NCBI RefSeq assembly: GCF_019166065.1
Contig: NZ_JAHTBN010000004.1
Location: 248,001 to 312,000 of the forward strand
Direction of reading: 5' to 3'
Length of the DNA: 64,000 nucleotides
DNA from: Candidimonas humi
GTDB lineage: Bacteria; Pseudomonadota; Gammaproteobacteria; Burkholderiales; Burkholderiaceae_B
Made by a program: the position numbers and the translations under genes. Shown here piece after piece: positions 17,389 through 26,349 of this stretch. A model generated the notes under the pieces. The model had not been told where the DNA came from and ran no database searches. It saw only the letters and a list, made by a program, of their open reading frames with translations. Within the stretch, counting starts at the first letter, position 1. Each line of letters starts with the position of its first letter.

Positions 17389-18330
17389 TCATCGTTGCCG
17401 GGCCCCCTGGGGGAAGGGAGGCAGGCCGGCGTGGCCCGTCTCCAGCGCATCATGGACTTGCCGGCGCAACAAGGCCACGAATTGCGCCATGATCTCGGAG
17501 CGTGGCGCGGCTCGCGCCCGCACCAGCAGGGTTTCCAGTTCCACGTGCGGGCGCAGCGGCCGGGTGACGAGCCCGGGCAGCGGGATGGAGGCCAGCAGGA
17601 ACGGCTCGACCAGGGCGATGCCTGTGCCGTAGTACGCCAGCGCGATGCCCGTCAGCGACAGGCTGACTTGCACGGCAACGTGCGGCACGATGCCGGCCTG
17701 GCTCAAGATGCGGTCCACATGGCTGCGCAGCATCGCCTGCGGCAGGTAGGTGATGATGGAATAGTCCGCCAGGTCCCGCACATTGATGGCCTTGTTGGCG
17801 GCCAAGGGGTGGTCGTCCCGCATCACGCAGGCGATGCTCGAGCGGATCAGGACTTCCGTTTCGACCTGGGCATTGACCACCGGCTCGTAGGCGATGCCCA
17901 GTTCCACCTCGCGGCTGACGACGCGGTCGACCACTTGCGGCGAGGTCAGAGACTGCAGCACCACGCGCACGCCGGGCCGTTCTTCCAGGAAAGTGGCGAC
18001 GGCCTTGGCCAGGTAGCCGTTGGCCACCGGAAACGATGCGGCCAGCGACAGGGTGCCCAGCCGCCCGCCGGCGAGATCCTGCATGAGCCTGTCCATGGCG
18101 TCCAGCCGGCCATACAGGGCGCTGACGTCGGGGAAGAGGGCGATGGCCTCGGGGGTGGGCTGCAGCCGGCCTCCCGCGCGCGTGAACAGCTTCATCCGGG
18201 CGCGGGCCTCGCAGTGCTTGAGGACGGAACTGACCGCGGGCTGCGAGATATTGAGCAGCCGCGCCGCGCCGGTGACCGATCCGGTCTGCATGATGGCGTG
18301 GAAGACTTCAATATGGCGCATCGACAGCAT
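17389..18330 (-). CDS. LysR-family transcriptional regulator
   Basis: 313 residues. The N-terminal HTH reads MRHIEVFHAIMQTGSVTGAARLL and SQPAVSSVLKHCEA; the effector domain includes LSLAASFPVANGYLAKAVATF and IAYYGTGIALVEPFL-like text near the C-terminus. It is divergent from the metallohydrolase operon at 18419. A T-N11-A type palindrome, ATAAGAGAGCCTTAT, lies two bases upstream of its start, and a very similar one lies at 26276. It is the likely regulator of both units. ATG 18321 is an alternative start. Confidence 0.9.
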   Translation of the reverse strand: MLSMRHIEVFHAIMQTGSVTGAARLLNISQPAVSSVLKHCEARARMKLFTRAGGRLQPTPEAIALFPDVSALYGRLDAMDRLMQDLAGGRLGTLSLAASFPVANGYLAKAVATFLEERPGVRVVLQSLTSPQVVDRVVSREVELGIAYEPVVNAQVETEVLIRSSIACVMRDDHPLAANKAINVRDLADYSIITYLPQAMLRSHVDRILSQAGIVPHVAVQVSLSLTGIALAYYGTGIALVEPFLLASIPLPGLVTRPLRPHVELETLLVRARAAPRSEIMAQFVALLRRQVHDALETGHAGLPPFPQGARQR

Positions 18331-18331
18331 G

Positions 18332-18346
18332 ATAAGAGAGCCTTAT
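18332..18346. promoter_or_regulatory. LysR-type operator ATAA-N7-TTAT in divergent promoter
   Basis: The 15-base ATAAGAGAGCCTTAT is an inverted repeat containing the LysR T-N11-A signature, directly before the lysR start and 73 bp upstream of the divergent hydrolase gene. AT-rich sequence (18355-18385) beside it may hold the promoter. A near copy occurs at 26276-26290 before another operon. Confidence 0.55.
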
Positions 18347-18418
18347 GTCTTTTGTATAAATATTGATTGGAAAATTATATTGTCATCCGTCACCATGGCT
18401 GTCAAAGAGGAAGCGGCC

Positions 18419-19189
18419 ATGATGAATATCGCGGGCTATGAGCTCGAATTGCTGGTAATCGGTTTTCCCGGAAAAGGCGTGTGCCACGGCGGGCTGGGCT
18501 GGAGCACGATCGCGCTGCTGCGCGGCCACGGCCGCGTGGCGCTGATCGACACGGGGCCCATCGGCATGCGCAGGCTGCTGCGCGAGGAACTGCGCCGGCG
18601 CGGCCTGGCTCCGGCCGACGTCACCGATCTGCTGCTGACGCATTCGCACCACGACCACTCGATCAACTGGACCTTGTTCCCGCAGGCCCGCATAGCCATA
18701 GGCGGGCCGGAACTGGACTGGTCCCTGACGCAGCCCTGGGGCGAGACGCCGGTCCCCGAACTGTACATGCGCGAGCTGTCGTCCTGGCCGCGCCTGCACA
18801 GGGTGGCCGACGGCGAGGAAGTTCTGCCCCATCTCGGCGCGCATGTGGCGCCGGGCCATACGCCGGGCCACCTGATCTTCGTGCTGCAGGACGCGCAGCG
18901 CGACGTCATATTCACCGGCGATGCCGCCAAGACGCGCGCCGAGCTGGTTTCGCGGCGCGCCGACATGAGCTACGACCAGTCCGTCACGGCGGCGTCCATC
19001 GAGCGCATCTGGGCGTATTGGCGGCGCAAGCCCGACAGCGTGGTGGTGCCCGGCCACGATCTGCCCATGACGCAGCACGAGGGCCGGACGAGCTATCTGC
19101 TGTCGCGCAAGGCGGCGATCCAGGCCTGCTTCGGCGACAGCCTCGACGAGCCTACCGTGATCGACCTGGCGCCGGCGGGGCAGCCATGA
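18419..19189 (+). CDS. MBL-fold metallohydrolase
   Basis: 256 residues of the metallo-beta-lactamase fold. The metal motif THSHHDHS is at 74-81, GHTPGHL supplies the next His, FTGDAAK the bridging Asp, and VVPGHDLP the last His. Such enzymes hydrolyse lactones, thioesters or glyoxalase-type substrates. The start at ATG 18419 follows AGAGGAAG; ATG 18422 is equally possible. The stop overlaps the next gene's ATG (ATGA), so the hydrolase and the Ldh2 dehydrogenase are coupled. A lactonase step before oxidation of a hydroxy acid is a reasonable inference. Confidence 0.9.
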   Translation: MMNIAGYELELLVIGFPGKGVCHGGLGWSTIALLRGHGRVALIDTGPIGMRRLLREELRRRGLAPADVTDLLLTHSHHDHSINWTLFPQARIAIGGPELDWSLTQPWGETPVPELYMRELSSWPRLHRVADGEEVLPHLGAHVAPGHTPGHLIFVLQDAQRDVIFTGDAAKTRAELVSRRADMSYDQSVTAASIERIWAYWRRKPDSVVVPGHDLPMTQHEGRTSYLLSRKAAIQACFGDSLDEPTVIDLAPAGQP

Positions 19190-20307
19190 GCGCCGTCGCT
19201 GCCGCGGGGCCGGAAACGCTCGTCGCCGCCGCGCGGGTGCGCGTACAGATCGAGACACTGCTGCGGGCCTGGGGCATGGACGAAGATCTGCTCGCGACCA
19301 CGGCGCGGATCATGGCCGACACCGACCTGTCGGGCGTCGATTCCCATGGCATCTCCATGCTCATGGATTACGACCGCTCGCGCCGCATGGGGAAGCTGAA
19401 CCTGCATGCCCGTCCCCGCGTGCTGCGCCGGAATGCGGCCACCGCGCTTATCGACGCCGATGCCGGCCTGGGCCACGTGGCGGCGCACATGGGCATGGAA
19501 CTGGCCATGCAGTGCGCGCAAGAGATCGGCGTAGGCGTCGTGGCGGTGCGCAATTCCCACCATTTCGGCGCCGCGGGCTATTACGCGCGCATGGCCAGCG
19601 CCGCAGGCCTGCTGGGCCTGTGCATGAGCTCTACCCGCAGCATCAACACGGTGCCGACCCGGGGCCGTACGCCGGTCATGGGCACCAATCCCATCGCGTT
19701 CTCGGCGCCGGCCGGCCGCAACCCGGCCTTTTGCCTCGACATGGCCACCAGCAGCGCGGCCTCCAACAAGGTCAAGGTCTACGAACTGCGCGGCAAGCCG
19801 CTGCCCGAGGGCTGGGTCGTGGACGAAGACGCAGTGCCCGTGACCGATGCGAGCCGCGCCATGCACATCCTGTTCGAAAGGCCCAAGGACGTGGGCGGGG
19901 GCCTGACGCCGCTGGGCGGCTCGGCGGAAATGTCCAGCCACAAGGGATACGGCCTGGCCATGATGGTGCATATCCTGGCCGGAACGCTGTCGGGTTCCTC
20001 CTTTTCGCCATTGCGGGTGCGCACGCAGCAGCCCGGGGACCCCGACAATCTCGGGCATTTCTTCTGCGCCATCGATCCCGCCGCGTTTCGCGGCGAAGGC
20101 GAATTCGAGGCCGACCTGGACGAGGTCGTCGATGTCCTGCACGCCTCGCCGCCCGCGGATCCGAACCAGCCGGTATTGGTGCCCGGCGACCCCGAAAACG
20201 AGACGCGGGCGTGCCGCATGCGCGAGGGCATTCCCATCCCCGCCACGCTTGCGGCGAAGATCCGCGCACTGTGCGAGCAGGCCGGCGTGCCGTTCTTGCT
20301 GGACTGA
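19186..20307 (+). CDS. Ldh2-family malate/L-lactate/sulfolactate-type dehydrogenase
   Basis: 373 residues of the Ldh2/YbiC/ComC family of NAD(P)-dependent 2-hydroxyacid dehydrogenases. Family segments seen: DTDLSGVDSHGI, NSHHFGAAGYYA (catalytic His), MGTNPIAFSAP and SSHKGYGLAMMV. It oxidises a 2-hydroxy acid to the 2-oxo acid, or the reverse. It overlaps the upstream hydrolase by four bases and is followed by two Bug receptor genes, pointing to use of an imported hydroxy acid or lactone. Confidence 0.93.
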   Translation: MSAVAAAGPETLVAAARVRVQIETLLRAWGMDEDLLATTARIMADTDLSGVDSHGISMLMDYDRSRRMGKLNLHARPRVLRRNAATALIDADAGLGHVAAHMGMELAMQCAQEIGVGVVAVRNSHHFGAAGYYARMASAAGLLGLCMSSTRSINTVPTRGRTPVMGTNPIAFSAPAGRNPAFCLDMATSSAASNKVKVYELRGKPLPEGWVVDEDAVPVTDASRAMHILFERPKDVGGGLTPLGGSAEMSSHKGYGLAMMVHILAGTLSGSSFSPLRVRTQQPGDPDNLGHFFCAIDPAAFRGEGEFEADLDEVVDVLHASPPADPNQPVLVPGDPENETRACRMREGIPIPATLAAKIRALCEQAGVPFLLD

Positions 20308-20449
20308 AAGCCTTGCATGCCAGGCACACTCCCGGCCGGACCGGCGCGGGCCGGCCTCGGCCGATGCGGCAGGCGGGAAGCCCCGGGCCCGGCGGCCGGC
20401 GATAGACGCCGTATAGCGGCAAACCATAAAACAGAACAGGAGACACACC

Positions 20450-21427
20450 ATGCGATTCGTTCCACTTGTCCGAGCCCTGTGCGCCGCGGCTGCGGCTTGC
20501 GTGCTTGCCTCGGGCGCCGAAGCGGCAGCGTGGCCGGCCCGCCAGATCAGTCTCGTCGTGCCCTTTGCCGCCGGGGGCGGCGTCGACAACGTGGCCCGCG
20601 TATTGGCGGCGGGGCTTTCCAAAGAGCTGAAGCAGTCGGTGATCGTCGAGAACCGCACCGGCGCGGGCGGCCTCATAGGCGGCAAGTACGTGGCCGATGC
20701 GCGGCCGGACGGCTACACGCTGCTCATGGGCACGCAGACCACGCTGGCGGTGGCGCCCCTGCTGCACCCCGATGCCGGGCTGGATCCGCTGAAGGCCTAT
20801 GCCGGCATCAGCAAGGTCGGCAGTTCGCCGCTGCTATTGGTAGCCAATCCGAAGTTTCCCGCGCGCACCGTACAGGAACTGGTGGCGCTCGCCAAGAAAG
20901 AGCCGGGCAAAATCAATTACGGCTCGGGCGGCGTGGGCACCACGCCGCACATGGCCATGGCGCTGCTGGCGCTGGATGCCGGCATCCGCATGACCCATGT
21001 TCCGTACAAGGGCGAGCAGCCGGCCCTGACCGATACGATAGGCAACCAGATTTCCCTGATGTTCTCGAACCTGCCCGTATCCTTGCCGCTGGTGCTCGGC
21101 GGCAAGCTGCGCGCGCTGGCCGTGTCGAGCGCGGCGCGCGTGCCGGCCGCGCCCGACATCCCTACCGTTGCAGAATCGGGAATCGCCGGATTCGAGGCCG
21201 GCACCTGGTTCGCCGTCGTGGCGCCCAAGGGCACGCCGCCCGGCGTGGTGCAGATACTCAACCGCGGCATCGATCGCGCGCTGCAGGACCCCAAGCTGCG
21301 CAGTACCTTGCAGAACCAGGGCGTGACCGTGCAAGCCGGCAGCGCGCAAGATCTCGACGGGTATATCGAGTCCGAATACCGGAAGTGGGCCCGGGTGGTC
21401 AAGAATGCGCATATCAACATCCAATGA
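20450..21427 (+). CDS. Bug-family solute-binding protein
   Basis: 325 residues: signal peptide ending near GAEAAAWPAR, then ISLVVPFAAGGGVDN, VIVENRTGAGGLIGG and ARPDGYTLLMGT, all hallmarks of Bug receptors. The C-terminus is VKNAHINIQ. ACAGGAGA precedes the ATG. It is the first of two tandem Bug genes behind the hydrolase-dehydrogenase pair, 142 bp after the dehydrogenase. The second differs clearly in sequence, so this is not a recent duplication. Confidence 0.93.
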   Translation: MRFVPLVRALCAAAAACVLASGAEAAAWPARQISLVVPFAAGGGVDNVARVLAAGLSKELKQSVIVENRTGAGGLIGGKYVADARPDGYTLLMGTQTTLAVAPLLHPDAGLDPLKAYAGISKVGSSPLLLVANPKFPARTVQELVALAKKEPGKINYGSGGVGTTPHMAMALLALDAGIRMTHVPYKGEQPALTDTIGNQISLMFSNLPVSLPLVLGGKLRALAVSSAARVPAAPDIPTVAESGIAGFEAGTWFAVVAPKGTPPGVVQILNRGIDRALQDPKLRSTLQNQGVTVQAGSAQDLDGYIESEYRKWARVVKNAHINIQ

Positions 21428-21475
21428 GCAACATACAGTGAGCGGCCCGGATACCGGCCGCCCAGGAGACTTCTC

Positions 21476-22447
21476 ATGAATCGACGCCAGTTACTGCAAG
21501 GCCTGGCCCTTGCCCCCGTGCTCGCGGGCGAGGCCCGGGCCGCGCAGGCCTACCCCGCGCGCACCATCAATCTTGTCATCGGCTATGCGCCCGGCGGCAC
21601 CGCGGACATCAGCTGGCGCATCATCGCGCCCAAGCTGGCCGAACGCCTGGGCCAGTCCATCATCGTGCAGAACAAGCCGGGTGCAGGCGGCATCATTGCC
21701 TCGCAGGCGGTGCTGCAGGCGCCCGCCGACGGCTATACCTTCATTCTCGCGGCGACGGGCAATTTCGGCATCACGCCCGTGCTGTTCAAGTCGCTGCCGT
21801 TCGACGCCGTCAAGGATTTCCAGATGGTGTCGCTGGCCGCCGATTTCGATTACGTATTTGCCGTCAAGGCCGACTCTCCCTTCAAGACGGTGAAGGACGT
21901 GATCGATTATGCGCGCCGGCAGCCGGGCAAACTCACCATCGGCACCGTGCAGGTCGGCAGCGCGCAATTCTTCGCGGCGGAACTGTTCAAGTCCATGGCC
22001 GGCATTTCCGCCGTGACCGTGCCTTTCCACACTTCGGGCGACGTGGTCCGGGCCGTGCGCGCGGGCGACGCGCAAGTCATGGTGGAAACCATCGCGCCCG
22101 TTATTTCCCAGGTCCGCGCCGGCGTGTTGCGCGCCATAGGCATCACCGGCGGCGAGCCTTTCCCGGGCCTGCCGGGCGTGCCGCCCATTTCGCGCAGCGG
22201 CCTCGACGGCTATGTGGTGACCGCCTGGAACGGCCTGGCGGCCAAGGCCGGCACGCCCCGTGTCGCGGTGGATCGCGTCAACCACGAACTGGCGGCGGTA
22301 CTCGCCCTGCCAGAAGTCAAGTCGCGTTTCCTGGAACTGGGCATGGTCGCCCGGCACAGCACGCCCGAGGAATTGCGGGCGCGCCAGCTTGCCGACATCG
22401 AGAAGTGGGGGGCCGTCATGAAGACCGCCCACATCCAGAAACAGTAG
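21476..22447 (+). CDS. Bug-family solute-binding protein, Tat-like signal
   Basis: 323 residues. The N-terminus MNRRQLLQGLALAPVLAGEA resembles a twin-arginine signal, unusual in a family that mostly uses Sec. The mature region has INLVIGYAPGGTADISWR, IIVQNKPGAGGIIA and APADGYTFILAAT. CCAGGAGAC precedes the ATG, 48 bp after the upstream Bug stop. It ends 16 bp from a convergent fourth Bug gene. Confidence 0.92.
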   Translation: MNRRQLLQGLALAPVLAGEARAAQAYPARTINLVIGYAPGGTADISWRIIAPKLAERLGQSIIVQNKPGAGGIIASQAVLQAPADGYTFILAATGNFGITPVLFKSLPFDAVKDFQMVSLAADFDYVFAVKADSPFKTVKDVIDYARRQPGKLTIGTVQVGSAQFFAAELFKSMAGISAVTVPFHTSGDVVRAVRAGDAQVMVETIAPVISQVRAGVLRAIGITGGEPFPGLPGVPPISRSGLDGYVVTAWNGLAAKAGTPRVAVDRVNHELAAVLALPEVKSRFLELGMVARHSTPEELRARQLADIEKWGAVMKTAHIQKQ

Positions 22448-22463
22448 GCTGCGGCCCGCCCGG

Positions 22464-23450
22464 TCAGCCTTTCTTGATGCCGGTCTTGGCGGCGACCTCG
22501 GCCCATTTCGCCAGTTGCTCTTTGATGAAGGCCGCCAGTTGCGCGCGGCTCATCGGCATGGTCTCGGCGCCTTCCGCGGCGAAGCGCCGCTGCACCTCGG
22601 GGGTCTTGAGCACGACATTGACCTCGTCGTGGAACTGCTGGACGATGCCGTCGGGCGTTCCGGCGGGCGCCAGCAGGGCCCACCAGTTGCGCATGTCGAT
22701 GTCGATGCCGGCTTCCTTCAAGGTGGGGATCTTGGGCAGGAAGGCGACGCGCTTGGGGCCCGCAATGGCCAGCAGCTTGATCTTGCCGGATTCCAGGAAG
22801 GGCTTCATCTGTATCAGGCTGCCCAGGGACACCTGCACATTGCCGGCGACCAGGTCGAGCAGCGCCGGGCCTCCGCCCTTGTACTGCACGACGGTGAGAT
22901 CGGCGCCGGACTTCATCTTGAACAGTTCGATGGCGAAGTGCTGGAAGCTGGCCACCCCCGCCGAGCCGAAGAACACCTTGCCCGGATGCTTGTGGGAATA
23001 CTCGACCAGTTCCTGCACAGTATTGGCCGGAAAGCTCGAGGTCACCGCGATCACGCTCGGCCCCATGGCGAGCATGGCCACGGGCACGAACGATTTGAGC
23101 GGATCGTAGCTGAGCGCGGTGACGGCCGGCGTCATGGTGAAGGCCGCCGATATCAGCAGCAGATTGGTGCCGTCGGGCCGGGCCCTGGCCACATGCTCGG
23201 CCCCCACCACGCTGCCGGCGCCGGGGCGGTTTTCCACCACCACGTTGTGGCCGAACCGCATCGACAGCCGCTCGGCAATGGCGCGGCCCATGATGTCGTT
23301 GCTGCCCCCGGGGGCGAACGGCACGGTCAGCATGATGGGCCGTTTGGGGATCTGCTGCTTGGCCCTGGCGCCCAGGGGCAGGGCAAGACTCAGAGAGCCG
23401 GCCATGGCAAGGCTGAATCGCCTGCGCGGGATCCTGATGCGTTCATCCAT
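22464..23450 (-). CDS. Bug-family solute-binding protein, Tat-like signal
   Basis: 328 residues. The N-terminus RIPRRRFSLAMAGSLSLALP looks like a twin-arginine signal. Then come IMLTVPFAPGGSNDIMGRA, VVVENRPGAGSVVGA and ARPDGTNLLLIS. It is the last gene of the leftward operon with the D-2-hydroxyacid dehydrogenase, HpcH/HpaI aldolase and amidohydrolase, and would bring in the substrate of that pathway, perhaps a pyrone or tricarboxylate. Confidence 0.92.
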   Translation of the reverse strand: MDERIRIPRRRFSLAMAGSLSLALPLGARAKQQIPKRPIMLTVPFAPGGSNDIMGRAIAERLSMRFGHNVVVENRPGAGSVVGAEHVARARPDGTNLLLISAAFTMTPAVTALSYDPLKSFVPVAMLAMGPSVIAVTSSFPANTVQELVEYSHKHPGKVFFGSAGVASFQHFAIELFKMKSGADLTVVQYKGGGPALLDLVAGNVQVSLGSLIQMKPFLESGKIKLLAIAGPKRVAFLPKIPTLKEAGIDIDMRNWWALLAPAGTPDGIVQQFHDEVNVVLKTPEVQRRFAAEGAETMPMSRAQLAAFIKEQLAKWAEVAAKTGIKKG

Positions 23451-23498
23451 TCTTGTCTCCTTCGTGGCGGATTGCTGCGTGACGCGCCTGCCTGCTCA

Positions 23499-24407
23499 CT
23501 AGAAGTCGTACAGGCGCGCCGGGTTGTGAACCAGTATTTTTTCGAGCAGGGCGCGGTCGGGCACCCATTCGGCGAGGCGATTGAGGGCGCGCCCGTCGTC
23601 TATGGGCTGGAACGGCTCTATGGCGTCCACCGAGCCGCTGCGGCTGCCGCCGCCGGGGTGCGGCCAGTCGGTGCCCCATAGCATGTGTTCCGGGTTGGCC
23701 GCGATCAGCATCCGGGCGAGTTCGCGCACCGGCGCGCTGTCCGGGCCGGCGGACAAGCGATAGGGGGCCGACAGCTTCACCCAGGCCGCGCCCGAGCGCA
23801 GCAGTTCGAGCAGGGCATCCAGGCCGGGCCGGCCGCCGGGGTCAGTGGAAGTCCTGCCGAAATGATCGACCACTACCGGCACCCCCAGGCCTGCGATGGT
23901 GTCCCGGGCCGCTGCCAGCACGGCCGGGTTGGTGAAGATCTGCACGTGCCAGCCCAGCGGGCCGACCCGCCCGGCCGCCCATTGCAATTGCCGCCGGGCA
24001 TAGGCCGGGTCGCTGATGCCTTCGGTTTCCAGGTTCAGGCGTATGCCGCGCACGCCGGCCTCGTGCATGCGCCGCAGCTCGTCGTCGCCGGTGTGTTCGT
24101 CGATGACCGCCACTGCGCGGCCGCGGCCCTCCAGCAGGCCGAGGGCATCGAGCGTGGCCGAGTTGTCGGTTCCGTAGGGACTGGGCTGCACGATTACGAC
24201 CCGCTGCATCCCCAGGTGACGGTGCAAGGCCTGCAGCTCGGCCACGGAGGCTTCCCCGGGCGTGTATTTGCGCCCGGGCGCATAGGGGTAGCGGCCGGCG
24301 GGGCCGAAGACATGGGTGTGGCAGTCGCAGGCCAGCGCGGGGACTTCAAAGTCGACGGCCTGGTGTGTGACGCCGTGCAGGGCGAAGGCAGGATCAGATG
24401 CGGGCAT
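23499..24407 (-). CDS. Amidohydrolase of the 2-pyrone-4,6-dicarboxylate lactonase (LigI)-like family
   Basis: 302 residues. The metal motif CDCHTHVFGP is near the N-terminus, FGPAGRYPYAPGRKYTP follows, VVDHFGR lies near the middle and LWGTDWPHP near the C-terminus, the pattern of the LigI/TIM-barrel amidohydrolase group. LigI opens the pyrone ring of 2-pyrone-4,6-dicarboxylate in protocatechuate 4,5-cleavage. ATG 24407 is eight bases after the aldolase stop, so the two are co-transcribed. The aldolase partner fits a ring-opening then aldol-cleavage route, but the substrate is inferred. Confidence 0.87.
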   Translation of the reverse strand: MPASDPAFALHGVTHQAVDFEVPALACDCHTHVFGPAGRYPYAPGRKYTPGEASVAELQALHRHLGMQRVVIVQPSPYGTDNSATLDALGLLEGRGRAVAVIDEHTGDDELRRMHEAGVRGIRLNLETEGISDPAYARRQLQWAAGRVGPLGWHVQIFTNPAVLAAARDTIAGLGVPVVVDHFGRTSTDPGGRPGLDALLELLRSGAAWVKLSAPYRLSAGPDSAPVRELARMLIAANPEHMLWGTDWPHPGGGSRSGSVDAIEPFQPIDDGRALNRLAEWVPDRALLEKILVHNPARLYDF

Positions 24408-24415
24408 GGCAGGTT

Positions 24416-25219
24416 TCAGAGTTCGATGTCCAGGACTTGCTTGGCCTTTGCGGTGCAGGCCTGCAGCAGGAATGCGGTGTCGGTGCCTGTGGAAACGTAG
24501 CGCGCGCCCATTTTCACGAATTCGACGACCAGGTCGTGGCGCGAGGACAGGCCGCCCACGCCGCAGTGCTTGCCCAGGCGCCGGCAGATGTCGATGGTGC
24601 GCTGGTAGGCTTCGCGTACGCGGGGATGATCGTACTGGCCCGCGATCCCCATGTCGGCGGTCAGGTCGTTCGTGCCTATCAGCACCATATCGACGCCATC
24701 GACCGCCAGGATCTCTTCGGCATGTTCCAGCGCCGCCACGTTTTCGAATTGCACGATCACCATGGTGGCGCGGTTCATCACCGGATAGGATTCCGACGCG
24801 GGAAAAGAGCGGAATTCGAGCTGCGGCAGGCCGCCCGCCGCGGAGCGTTCGCCCAGCGGGGCGAACTTGGCGGCGGCGACCACGGCGCGCGCTTCCTCGG
24901 CCGAGCCGACGTGTGGGGCGATAACGCCCAGGGCGCCCGCGTCCAGCACGCGGGAGATCCACTCGGGCGTGTTGGCCGGCACGCGCACGAAGGGCGCGAT
25001 GTCCAGCGCCTGCGCCGCCATGCAGATCTGCCCCGTGGCGTCCATGGAGAAACTGTTGTGCTCCATGTCGATGTACAAGGTGTCGAAACCGGCAGTCTTG
25101 GCAATGCGCGCGATTTCTATGCCGCGCGTAAGGCGCACCGTGACGGACGCGACGACTTCTCCGCGATCCAGCTTGTCGCGTACGTTGTTATGCAGGATAT
25201 CCTTGGCTTGTATGCGCAT
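24416..25219 (-). CDS. HpcH/HpaI-family aldolase
   Basis: 267 residues of the metal-dependent class II pyruvate/oxaloacetate aldolase family. Family segments are DTLYIDMEHNSFSMD (metal and base region), GVIAPHVGSAEEARAVV, ERSAAGG and GTNDLTADMG. It cleaves 4-hydroxy-2-oxo acids to pyruvate or oxaloacetate plus an aldehyde or keto acid. It lies between the dehydrogenase and the LigI-like hydrolase. Annotated relatives include 2,4-dihydroxyhept-2-ene-1,7-dioate aldolase, but the real substrate need not be that. Confidence 0.9.
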   Translation of the reverse strand: MRIQAKDILHNNVRDKLDRGEVVASVTVRLTRGIEIARIAKTAGFDTLYIDMEHNSFSMDATGQICMAAQALDIAPFVRVPANTPEWISRVLDAGALGVIAPHVGSAEEARAVVAAAKFAPLGERSAAGGLPQLEFRSFPASESYPVMNRATMVIVQFENVAALEHAEEILAVDGVDMVLIGTNDLTADMGIAGQYDHPRVREAYQRTIDICRRLGKHCGVGGLSSRHDLVVEFVKMGARYVSTGTDTAFLLQACTAKAKQVLDIEL

Positions 25220-25231
25220 TATGCGTGTTCC

Positions 25232-26164
25232 TCATGCCACTCGGTTGACGATTTCCTTGCCTGCCAGCGCGTCCAGGACCTGGGTGGCGACCCGCAGCGA
25301 GCTGCGCACCTGGGTGTCGGACGTGCCTCCGGCCGCGTGCGGGGTGGCGACCACATTGGGCAGCGACAGCAGGGGATGGTCGGGCGCGGGAGGCTCGGCC
25401 TCGAAGACATCCAGGCCGGCGCCGAACAAATGGCCGCCGGACAGCGATTCGTACAGGGCCTGCTCATCGACAATGCCGCCGCGCGACACGTTGATCAGCA
25501 CGGCATCGTCCTTCATCAGCGCCAGCTCGTCGCGGCTTATCATGTGGCGCGTCTCGTCGGTCAGCGGCACGTGCAGCGTCAGCAGGTCGGCCTCGGACAG
25601 CACTTCGCGCAGGCTGGCGGCGCGCACGTGCGGGACGTCGCTCCAGCGGTCGGCCGGCACGTAGGGGTCGTAGGCGATGATGCGGGCGTTGAAGGCGCCC
25701 ACCCACTTGCGCATGGTCGCCGTGCCGATATTGCCCATGCCGACGATGCCCACCGTCTTGCCCGTCATCTCCACGCCCAGGTGGCGCGGCCGCACGATTT
25801 CCTCGCCGGCCCGCAGCATGCGGTCGAAGCGCGCCACGCGGCGCGCGACGGCCAGCGCCAGCGCCATGCCCATCTCGGCCACGGCCTCGCTGTTGACCCC
25901 CGGGGTGCGACTGACGGCAATGCCGTGGCGCTTGGCCGCCTCGATGTCTATGGTGTCGTATCCCACCCCTTGCTTGCAGATGAGCTTGACGTGTTTTGCC
26001 CGTGCCAGGTCGGCGGCGGTGATGGGCGTCATGCGCACCATGACCCCGTCGGCGTGTTCGGGCCAGTCCTTGACCTGCGGATCGGGCCAGCACACCACCT
26101 CGGCATGCTGCCGCGCCAGTTCGACCCCTGCTTCGTGGAAAGCGTCCAGTACGTAGATTTTCAT
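25232..26164 (-). CDS. D-2-hydroxyacid dehydrogenase
   Basis: 310 residues. The NAD-binding GIVGMGNIGTATMRKW, VLINVSRGGIVDEQAL and VVATPHAAGGTSD (catalytic His) are those of the D-isomer-specific dehydrogenases (phosphoglycerate/hydroxypyruvate type). Start ATG 26164 follows GGATGG. It is the first gene of a leftward operon with aldolase, LigI-like hydrolase and Bug receptor. It would interconvert a 2-oxo acid and a D-2-hydroxy acid, possibly the aldolase product. A LysR-type palindrome lies 112 bp upstream. Confidence 0.92.
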   Translation of the reverse strand: MKIYVLDAFHEAGVELARQHAEVVCWPDPQVKDWPEHADGVMVRMTPITAADLARAKHVKLICKQGVGYDTIDIEAAKRHGIAVSRTPGVNSEAVAEMGMALALAVARRVARFDRMLRAGEEIVRPRHLGVEMTGKTVGIVGMGNIGTATMRKWVGAFNARIIAYDPYVPADRWSDVPHVRAASLREVLSEADLLTLHVPLTDETRHMISRDELALMKDDAVLINVSRGGIVDEQALYESLSGGHLFGAGLDVFEAEPPAPDHPLLSLPNVVATPHAAGGTSDTQVRSSLRVATQVLDALAGKEIVNRVA

Positions 26165-26275
26165 CGTTCCATCCGGTTTGCCGCCCGTTCGATGGACGCC
26201 GATGCGCCGCGCGGGCCTGTCGGGATTATCGACAGGGGCGGCAATAAGTGGCAAATCGTATTTTTTGGGAGAGCC

Positions 26276-26290
26276 ATAAGCTCTCTTTAT
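26276..26290. promoter_or_regulatory. Second LysR-type operator, like that at 18332
   Basis: ATAAGCTCTCTTTAT (reverse complement ATAAAGAGAGCTTAT) has the same ATAA-N7-TTAT frame and AGAG core as the 18332 site. It is overlapped by another inverted repeat, GAGAGC-N5-GCTCTC (26269-26285). It lies in the 186-bp gap between the dehydrogenase start and the trpE stop, suggesting control by the LysR protein encoded at 17389. Confidence 0.5.
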
Positions 26291-26349
26291 GATTCGGGCA
26301 AGCCGGACGGCCGGAGCGGCGCCGCGCCCCGGCTGCGTCGAGTCGCCCA

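Noticed and set aside
26291-26349. GC-rich palindromic stretch after trpE considered as a terminator
   Set aside because: Only short imperfect stems and no U-run on the minus strand.
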